Part shown: positions 1 to 6,700 of the stretch, piece after piece
Layout: each line of letters starts with the position of its first letter
Position numbering within the stretch: position 1 is the first letter of the stretch
Made by a program: the position numbers and the translations under genes
From: Pseudomonadota bacterium
GTDB lineage: Bacteria > Pseudomonadota > Gammaproteobacteria > Acidithiobacillales > Acidithiobacillaceae
Assembly (NCBI GenBank): GCA_021840785.1
Contig: JAKBXD010000099.1
Coordinates: 1 to 6,937 of the forward strand
DNA length: 6,937 nt
Direction: 5' to 3'
The notes under the pieces: model-generated
What the model saw: only the letters and a program-made list of their open reading frames with translations
Database searches by the model: none
What the model was told of the DNA's origin: nothing

Positions 1-448
1 AGTAAGCTCGAATCCCCCACGGCGGAAGGAACTATTTATGAGCCTGAGGCATCCGCGCGCTGCCGACGACCTCGCCGTCTCTCTCAAGTGGACCGACTCA
101 ATGGATCAATTATCATTACTGCGTCGGAAGCTCCTGCTTATGCTTCGTACAGCTGCGCGCTGTCGTTGCTTGTAGAACCTGGACGTCGTTGCCGGGTGCA
201 GATGGATCTGCTCGCTGGCAACTGATGAGACGGGAAAAGAGATGGCAAGGATCCCAGAAGATGCCGGGAAGCGTTCGTTTAACAACGACAGCGAAGCGCT
301 CGCGCAAACTACACAAGAATGGAGGTGCGAAGAGCTAGTGCGGCTTGTATCACGACCCCGGAATGAGCAATTCACGGCTACATGGCTTTCGACATGTTAC
401 TTCTCCAAATCAGACCGTACCGCATCCCAGATGGCGCGTCGCGGCGCC
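1..448. other. Left-edge region with no assignable gene
   Basis: This is the 3' flank of the permease gene that ends at 449. On the + strand, frame 1 is open from the window edge to a TGA at 223-225 (74 codons, ending ...VQMDLLAGN), and frame 2 is open from the edge to a TAG at 169-171. Either could be the end of a gene entering from the left, but both lack conserved motifs that I recognise, and they overlap, so at most one is real. A + ORF beginning at 242 runs into the antisense of the permease 3' end and looks spurious. I see no tRNA, repeat array or mobile element here. Confidence 0.3.
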
Positions 449-2179
449 TCAGAGTTCCTTCGTGACCTCATGACCAGCAGCTTTCAGATAAGGATCCGGA
501 TAGCCTTCCTGTCCTTCAGGAATAGCTGTGCCGTCCGCGGCAACCACCGGTTGGTAGCTCGCCTCTTCCCAACCAAGGTTCATCTGTTTGATGAGTCTCT
601 GGTTTCTCGTAGGCCAGACTAAGCAGAGGACATAGTATGCGATGAAGGACGTGGCGAACGACAACATCCACCCGAGATGGCCAAGATTTTGCGCCGCAAG
701 ACTGACATTTGGGCCGAGCGTACCGACGAAGCCCGGGAACGGTAACGCAATGCCAATCAAGTAAGCGATCAGAGCTTGTATGTTGACGCCAAAGTGGTAA
801 TAGTACCGCTGATTCGCTGGAGACCCGTCGTAAAGATGGGCCACAAAAACATTGCCGCGTGTAAGAAGGAAGTAATCGCATATCATGATCGCGACCACGC
901 TGGCCATGAACAAGCCATATCCCGCAAGGAACGTCGTAAACGTAGACGCGCTCTTGAGGATCTTCCACGGACATATAGCAAAGCCGAGAAGTTCTACCAG
1001 AAATTGCCCGCGGGGGATGGTGATGTATCTCGGGAATAACATGGTCGAATCTGATCCGAATGGGATCATATTGGCGGCAATGTTCGTCCCCAGGATGGAG
1101 AACATCCAACCTCCAGCGGCAAAGAAGACGCCCGTCCGAGCGCCGGCATTCCAGTGGTGGTCGAGGATGGCATCGAGCAGGTCCCATTGGTTCCAGAGAG
1201 CTGTACCCCACTTGTTGTTGATGGCCGCAGTAGCGAGAATGCCAAGCGATGCCGAGAGGGTCACCGCGACTGGGTTAGTGAGAAGCTGCGACCACATGGC
1301 GCCTGTCTTAGTAGCCGACCATCTTGCAATATCCGGTTGATTGGTGATAAGAGTGGCCGTGTTGCCCATTCCAGCGTTGATTGACCAAACGAAGAACCAG
1401 CCCCAGCCGCTCGAGGATGAGACACTCGATGTATTGTCCAGATGCCCCAGACCAATCTTGCCCTTGGTCTCGACCATGCAGAAAATGAAGAGTCCCAGGA
1501 TAGCCGGTAGCATTACGATGGCCTTGAACCAGAAGAATTTGCGAAGCTGATACGGCCGGAAGAAAGTGAAGGGCAGATGAATAAGCCAGAACAAGAAGAA
1601 GGCTATCATGCCGGCACTTGTGATCCCAACAGAAGCAGGAATACGGTTTGGGATGTCGGTGTAGTCGTGTCCGAACACTGCGCGCAGCATGTTTGCCAGC
1701 AACGAAGCACCAGAGTACAGCTGAACCCCGTACCAGATTACTGCCAATGCCGCTCGCACCCCGACGAAATAGTATGCGCTCCACATGCCAAATACGCTCC
1801 GTCCCACGATTGGGTAGCCGATATGATAGACGGAAGCGCAGCGGGAGTTGAAGAACATGGCGATGCTGGAGATGAGCTGCGAGAGGAAGATGGTCAGGAT
1901 CGACTGCCACCAGTTCAGCCCGATTCCGACCATGGTCGAGCCCAGAGTCCAATTGCCAAAACTCAGACCCCAATAGAAAATCGCATAGTTCCACCATCGC
2001 CAGGTGCGCTTCTCAGGCGGTGTAGGATCAAGGTCTTCGTTGCTCCAGGTTGGTCCCTTTGGACGATGTCCATGCTCATCAAGTGCCGTATCGGGTACTT
2101 GAAGCCATTCCATAAAAGCCTGCCAGCTTGTAAATGCACGGCGTGCGTTATGCACCTTCTCTGAAGGATTGAACCGCAT
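449..2179 (-). CDS. NCS1-family (Fur-type) nucleobase/nucleoside/allantoin permease
   Basis: This is a complete single-exon permease of 576 aa, the usual size for fungal NCS1 carriers. By family knowledge these are plasma-membrane proton symporters for uracil, uridine, allantoin, uric acid or thiamine. It shares with yeast Fur4/Dal4 the pre-TM1 block NEDLDPTPPEKRTW (residues 47-60), GLNWWQ (87-92) at the end of TM1, the TM3 motif WYGVQ (149-153), LRKFFWFKA (212-220), the QPDIARW loop (281-287), GTNIAAN in TM8 (364-370) and CPWKIL (403-408). About 12 hydrophobic segments lie between residues 64 and 522, with hydrophilic ends. Trp149, Gln153 and Asn366 match the ligand-contacting Trp, Gln and Asn known from Mhp1 and FurE. 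The TM1 position usually held by Gln is Thr78, so the substrate may differ. The ATG at 2179 has A at -3, and an in-frame TAG lies 18 nt upstream, so this is the first possible start. The neighbour at 2838 is divergent. The family is near certain; the substrate is not determined. Confidence 0.95.
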   Translation of the reverse strand: MRFNPSEKVHNARRAFTSWQAFMEWLQVPDTALDEHGHRPKGPTWSNEDLDPTPPEKRTWRWWNYAIFYWGLSFGNWTLGSTMVGIGLNWWQSILTIFLSQLISSIAMFFNSRCASVYHIGYPIVGRSVFGMWSAYYFVGVRAALAVIWYGVQLYSGASLLANMLRAVFGHDYTDIPNRIPASVGITSAGMIAFFLFWLIHLPFTFFRPYQLRKFFWFKAIVMLPAILGLFIFCMVETKGKIGLGHLDNTSSVSSSSGWGWFFVWSINAGMGNTATLITNQPDIARWSATKTGAMWSQLLTNPVAVTLSASLGILATAAINNKWGTALWNQWDLLDAILDHHWNAGARTGVFFAAGGWMFSILGTNIAANMIPFGSDSTMLFPRYITIPRGQFLVELLGFAICPWKILKSASTFTTFLAGYGLFMASVVAIMICDYFLLTRGNVFVAHLYDGSPANQRYYYHFGVNIQALIAYLIGIALPFPGFVGTLGPNVSLAAQNLGHLGWMLSFATSFIAYYVLCLVWPTRNQRLIKQMNLGWEEASYQPVVAADGTAIPEGQEGYPDPYLKAAGHEVTKEL

Positions 2180-2223
2180 CTTGGTTCGTAGGAGCTATGT
2201 TCAGTTTCAGTCAATAATGATGC

Positions 2224-2229
2224 TCACAT
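2224..2229 (-). promoter_or_regulatory. Candidate start-stop element (ATGTGA) in the permease leader
   Basis: The minus strand reads ATGTGA, a minimal uORF in which the start codon is followed directly by a stop, 45 nt upstream of the permease ATG. Start-stop elements can stall or divert scanning ribosomes in eukaryotes. No functional evidence exists here, and a 6-nt match is easily random. Confidence 0.2.
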
Positions 2230-2278
2230 CGCTGGATGAACGGATCTCGCAAACGTGCCCGAGAAACGTGGTTCGAGT

Positions 2279-2335
2279 TCACGCGAAAAATAGCAAAGGC
2301 ATGAGGAGGTAGAAGAAAGCTCTCGCGCGATGCAT
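2279..2335 (-). promoter_or_regulatory. Candidate upstream ORF in the permease leader (18 codons)
   Basis: On the minus strand an ATG at 2335 opens an 18-codon reading frame that stops with TGA at 2279-2281, 99 nt before the permease ATG. Its predicted peptide is hydrophobic (ends MPLLFFA), and it contains a second in-frame ATG at 2302. It matters only if transcription starts upstream of 2335, which the sequence does not show. It may be a chance ORF. Confidence 0.2.
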
Positions 2336-2360
2336 CTTGCTCGGGGGTCTAGACGTCTGC

Positions 2361-2366
2361 TTATCA
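2361..2366 (-). promoter_or_regulatory. Candidate GATA-factor site (TGATAA)
   Basis: The minus strand reads TGATAA, matching the HGATAR consensus of AreA/Nit2 nitrogen-regulatory factors, 182-187 nt upstream of the permease ATG. Many fungal purine and pyrimidine permease genes are under nitrogen control, which makes it plausible. A single match of this length has little statistical weight. Confidence 0.25.
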
Positions 2367-2837
2367 GCTAATTAGCAGTACGGCAGCGTGGTATCGCTCG
2401 CGTGCGCCATGAAGAATCGCCTTACAGGTGCAGATCCTTCAAAGCGGGTCGGTGGCAAGCTCTCTGAGCCGGCCATCCAAGCGAGAAGCAGGGCATGGAT
2501 CGGCAGTTCGGTAACCATCCGATAATCACGGTCTGTTATGGCGAGATAGGCAGCTCTATGCGACCCCAATCAATGGCTTTGCATCTCGAGGCTCGAGTAC
2601 ATGCCTGGTGGTCTCCATAACTCGTAGAGATTGCCAAGCATCGTTTTCGAACAAGATGAATTGGGGAATACAGCATCAAGGCGCAATTAGCCTCCGCCTT
2701 AGCTCCACCGGGCAGCGCTGGCCTGTCGTAGCGGCCAGACAGCGGCCTCGCCGATCATTATTGCCGCAAGTAGCGCTGTACAGCTGAATTTCACACTGCA
2801 ACGCCGGCATGTCAGATCAGACAACTCAGGCATCACC

Positions 2838-3176
2838 ATGCGTCAGTTAGCGGACGCACCAGGAGCGATCATTTGCTGTCAGTCGGAGAAGCAGAGCGGA
2901 GCGCTGAGTGCCTTCAGTCTGCAGGCCGCTTTTGAAGCACTCCATGCCGATGGTTTGCTCGTGCTCAAAGGCGTTGTCGACACCCAGCACGTCGACCATG
3001 TTGGAGATGTCGTGATCGCAGAGACGACGGATGATTTGCAGAGTGCTCGGCGAGGGGAAGTGAACGATCAGGATGTCCAATCGGACATCCTTCAGTATCC
3101 AGTAATCTCGAGGAGCGACTGTTTGTTCTCCGATGTCTTCTTTCATCCGGCTGTGATCCAAGTTGCTAATGCGTGA
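2838..3176 (+). pseudogene. N-terminal fragment of a phytanoyl-CoA dioxygenase (PhyH)-like protein
   Basis: The ORF encodes 112 aa. Residues 31-62 (HADGLLVLKGVVD at 36-48, then a helix-like acidic stretch) and 80-112 (ending LFSDVFFHPAVIQVANA) resemble the N-terminal third of fungal PhyH-superfamily Fe(II)/2-oxoglutarate dioxygenases. Family members are usually about 280-320 aa, and the part present precedes the catalytic jelly roll. The iron ligands (HxD...H) and the 2-oxoglutarate-binding Arg are missing. The start ATG sits in a strong CACCATG context. The stop TGA overlaps GTGAGT at 3173-3178, an excellent fungal 5' splice site placed just before the expected conserved LGP...GN segment, so the ancestral gene probably had an intron here. 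I translated all three + frames through to 3716 and found no recognisable catalytic half. It is therefore likely a truncated, decaying gene. A rapidly diverged multi-intron gene, or a short expressed protein, is less likely. It is divergent from the permease and convergent with the SIP3-like gene. Confidence 0.6.
3070..3091. repeat. Perfect 9-bp inverted repeat inside the PhyH-like fragment
   Basis: AGGATGTCC and GGACATCCT form a perfect 9-bp stem around a 4-nt loop (AATC). It lies within the reading frame (around residues 78-85), so it may be no more than a coding coincidence. Confidence 0.5.
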
Positions 3177-3716
3177 GTCCGATTTCGTTCGCATCGCGGC
3201 AGCGAGGCGACACTGTAATTCGAAACTTGCGGACAAGGCATGCAGAGATGTCGGATGAAAGGGATGCAGATAGCATTATGTTGTCCGTTGTATACCAAGT
3301 GAGATCCCGGGCTATTCATCATGATACTTCGCTCGTCGTGCGCTAGGCTCCTTCTTGGTATGGCAACCATACTCAGCAATTGTCTTTGTCAGCACTGAAC
3401 ATGTTGAGTTCCCGATGCATCATGACAACTTGCTGCTCGAGGTGCGCGTAACTTTTCGTGGGTGGAACGAGATGGATCAGCTGTGATGGAACCACGATTT
3501 CACATTGGGCCTGTCGGAAGTGCATGAGCGAGCTGAGCTGTGAAGACGGTGGCAAGCTCAGAGCGTTGCCCCTGGGTAGCGTTTCCTAGGCAGGAATCCT
3601 CGCATGTCCACGTGGGCCAGTGATGTGGGCAGGTGCTCTTCAGATCAGCAGCATATATATTGTGGGCATCTCGTGGGTATATCAAACGGACATCGCGCCC
3701 CAGCCTTCAGCTGATG
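3177..3716. other. Non-coding or decayed spacer between convergent genes
   Basis: These 540 nt lie between the stop of the PhyH-like fragment and the stop of the SIP3-like gene, which face each other. All three + frames are interrupted by stops. The longest relevant stretch, frame 3325-3486, includes FPMHHD (3409-3426), which has an HxD pattern like the PhyH iron site, but its flanks do not resemble that family. An AG at 3391-3392 after a pyrimidine-rich run (TGTCTTTGTC) could serve as an acceptor for the donor at 3173, giving a 220-nt intron, but the joined product would skip a conserved part of the fold. No RNA gene or mobile element is visible. Confidence 0.4.
3653..3660 (-). terminator. 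Candidate 3'-end (polyadenylation efficiency) element ATATATAT
   Basis: An alternating AT octamer lies about 57-64 nt downstream of the stop codon of the SIP3-like gene. TATATA-type elements promote 3'-end formation in yeasts. No AATAAA is seen close by. The assignment rests on position and composition only. Confidence 0.25.
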
Positions 3717-6700
3717 TCAACCATTCAACCGCGCACTCTCCACCATGCAAGTACGGCAGTACTCCGCAAAGTCCTCACCCAGATCGTATCGTAGATCGAC
3801 CTCCTCCCGAGCCTTCTTTCCCCCTTTGGCGTTCCGCAGCATCCCCTCAATCTTCTCACACCTTGTCATCTCTGCGCGAATGTGCTGCTCGTATTCGGCT
3901 TGCACTACTTGACGCTCAACTTGATTCACAACCCGCAAAGCGACCAGAAGATCATGTCGATACCGCGCCAGCGAAGACCTGGTTCGGTGAAGTCGTACAG
4001 CACCAGCATTCGTCTTGGCCGTGGCGTCCGGACTTGCAAGGACGTCGCCGAAAGTTGTTTGGCAAGTCTGCGTAGCATTCGTGTCGATGTGTGGCAGCCA
4101 TGGCACGGAGTCCGAACCATTACTGCTAGGTCCAACGACATTAGGTGCCGCAAGCTCTTCCACATCCTTCAGCCAGATCGCTTTTCCAACAATTGGATCC
4201 GGTTTCACCCCCATGTGGCTCATGAACCTCACGGCGCGCCCCTCTTGCCACGAAATCATCCCATCCTTATACCCTGACCAAGCGTTATACAGCAAGCTCA
4301 CGGCTAGAACCGCCACCAAAATTGTGTGTCCGGTCAAAACCTCCATTATCGCACCCAGACCCCTCGCCGCTGCGGCGACAAGAACATCAACCATCCGTCC
4401 CACAACTTTCAGCAACCTTTCCAAAACATCTTCGATAACCATCTTGAGCAAACCCACCGGCCGCCTCGCCTTGATTCTCCCACCTAAGACGCTCCCTCCC
4501 AGGTTCAGAGCACTTCCTGTATCCAACACCGGAACCTCCGTCTGCTGTCCCACAGCCCCAAAGATCTCAATAGCCCTATTCGTCTTACTATGATGCCCCA
4601 ATTTTGCCACCTGATCCATCGCCACATTGCTCAAATCCAACGCATCAGCTTCCAGGCTGTTCAACGCCAGCTTCTCCACCAAACCCCTCAGATAAGCCGA
4701 CCGGGGCGGCCTACTCCACTCGATCCTTTGATGGATCGCAAGTTTGCACCGACTCTTTGCGCTATGCGTTATCACAATCTTCGTCAAGGGTACAAATCGC
4801 TTGGCATATGGGAGCTTGTACGGGAGTTTCCTGTTCGTAACGGCGTAGAGGAGATGATCGTTGTAGATCTCGATGGTCTGTTCGTCTCTGGCGGGAGTGG
4901 TGGAAGAGGAGAAGAGGCGGTGAAAGTGGAAATCCGGCCCTTTGAGCCAGGGAGTCTGGACCACGCGGTCGGCCCATCGGTTGCAGTAGATAAGCTGGAA
5001 GACAGCAGACTTGTCGCCGAAGATGACGTGGAAGAGGGCTTTGGCGCTGACGGCGAAGTCGCGGGTCAGGAAAGTTTGCATGCCTATGTCCATGTCGTCA
5101 ATTGCTACCCAGGCATCTCGGCTGGGATTCGTGGCAGGCTTACCTTGTGGCGCATAGTTGACGGGCTGCGCAGGCAGCTTACTGCGTAAGATAGTCAGCA
5201 CGAGCACGTCCGCTGTTGTGGCGTCCTTGCAGGCGACACGTACAACTTCTGCACCTCCTTGCCTGTTCTGCCGAATGCCCCTCGGTCACTGTCAAAGAGC
5301 AGACTCCCATCGACCCTCACCGCGGTCTTCATGTTTCCCCCGCCCAAGGGCTCTCTACCTGCTGCGCCGCCTACGGCGTCCAAAGCCGACACGTCTTCCC
5401 AACTATCCACGCTGGAACGCCTTTGCGGCCCCTCAGCCTCCATCTTCACGAGCGTCCTGATCACTTCTTCCAAGCCCGCAGGAGAGTCCGAAGAGGCGTT
5501 GTGGATGAGGTAATCGAGTCTCCGTTGAAGCAAACGCAGGTTTTCAAGGAAGACTTTCACCGTGACTCTTCGTGTCTCGTCGCCACCGCCAACCGGTTCC
5601 CTCGCTCTCGACTGCCGAAGGTGAAGATATAGGAAATCGCACTCTCTTCCCGGGGCAGCCGTTACATCTTCAATGCTCCCCAGACTCGCTTCCGTCACGA
5701 GTATGAGGCCAAGGTGGTTGCTGTAGATATACAGCCCTCTTGTCGTAACGTACACTCGTCCCGGGAACTCCTGCGTATCGTCCGCGCTCCAGCTTGCCCG
5801 AAACACCAAGACGACCTTCTCTTGCGGCGGTACATTCGGAAACAGCAAGCGAAACTGAGCTTGTTGCACTTTCAGCGGCAGAGGGTAGTTGGGTGGGAAG
5901 ATGTCGCTGACTTCCGCGACCACCGTTTTGATTGCAGCATCGGTACTCACGCTAGCAGTCTTGCGGTGCCTGATGCCACCAACCGGGGTCTCGGTATCAG
6001 AAGCCACGGGATTAGTCGGAGTGCGTATCGATGAGCCGGCGGCGCCGTCCATGACGCCCACATCGTCCTGGGATGTGCGGGGCGGGCTTTTGGGCGATGC
6101 CAAGGGTGACATCGTCGTGTTGTGATCCTTTGACGGAGAGGAATCGGCGCCCAGAAGGTTGACAACGCCCCAGCCCCTGCTTCCCCACATGTTCGCCATC
6201 AAGCCCAGCGGGACCTTGACACCGCCTATCGCGCGCTCGCTGCTTACAACTACCGCGGTCTGACTGAGACTTGTCAGTGCGGGCGGGTTGGCCAATGTGC
6301 TTGGTGCAAGCGAAGAGATGGCCATAGAACCACCGCTCAGACCTGTGAAGGTACCCTTATGGATGCCGAGATCAGGCGAAGAGACCGTCGCGCCGGCGGT
6401 CGGGGTAGGCGCAGATCCCGCTCCAATCGGCTGCAGGATGTTGTGCGAAGAGGCGATGAGACTAGCAATGCCTCCTGCTGGCGGTCCGGCGCCAGAGGGT
6501 GAAGCGCTGGTCGAAGCCGAGCCACGCTTGTGCAGGTCCAACTTCTGCATCAGGCGCGCAGCGTGTTCGCGATTGCCCTCGCCCGGCTCTCGCTCGAGAC
6601 TGAGCACGCGGCGAGCGGCTGAAGGCGTAGACCCGGTGCTCACGTCGAAGCTCGCCCGCGGCAAGGGAGCGCCGAAAGCACTCTCTCGATCAGGCGCTGT

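Larger units (their letters stand above)
2180..2837. promoter_or_regulatory. Divergent intergenic region between permease and PhyH-like gene
   Basis: These 658 nt separate the start codons of two divergently oriented genes and must hold both 5' UTRs and promoters. I found no convincing TATA box or coding region. Three HGATAR motifs, the core bound by AreA/Nit2-type nitrogen GATA factors, lie at 2361-2366 (minus), 2520-2525 (plus) and 2544-2549 (plus). About two are expected by chance in this length, so they are weak evidence. A 10-bp palindrome GCTAATTAGC (2367-2376) directly follows the first GATA motif. Two CTCGAG palindromes separated by one base lie at 2585-2597. A short minus-strand ORF starting near 2372 has no recognisable content. 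Confidence 0.5.

Noticed and set aside
449..460. C-terminal TKEL of the permease as an ER-retention or peroxisomal signal
   Set aside because: It is neither an H/KDEL nor an SKL-type signal, and NCS1 permeases have a cytosolic C-terminus at the plasma membrane.
242..622. 126-aa + strand ORF at the permease 3' end
   Set aside because: More than a third overlaps the conserved permease C-terminus in antisense, and no domain or homologue is recognised.
516..1997. Minus-strand ORFs of about 230 aa in another frame of the permease (516-1211, 1308-1997)
   Set aside because: They overlap the conserved NCS1 frame and are rich in Arg, His and Cys, which is typical of out-of-frame translation.
885..2164. 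+ strand ORFs within the permease gene (885-1340, 1577-2164)
   Set aside because: They are antisense to a fully conserved NCS1 protein and have compositions expected of shadow frames, with no motifs.
2728..2752. Short direct repeat AGCGGCC...AGCGGCC
   Set aside because: Two 7-nt copies in a GC-rich spacer are too short and too few to support a repeat or mobile-element edge.
2847..3236. 129-aa minus-strand ORF opposite the PhyH-like fragment
   Set aside because: The plus strand carries the recognisable PhyH-like N-terminus; the minus peptide has no recognisable features.
4015..5189. Two long + strand ORFs (4015-4593, 4590-5189) covering the VASt region
   Set aside because: They lie antisense to clearly conserved VASt and C-terminal coding sequence. 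Their peptides show no family motifs and are shadows of the real gene.
5195..5207. A GTG-initiated separate gene starting at 5207 on the minus strand
   Set aside because: Fungal nuclear genes rarely start at GTG, and this GTG lies inside intron 1. Splicing gives a continuous SIP3-like protein instead.
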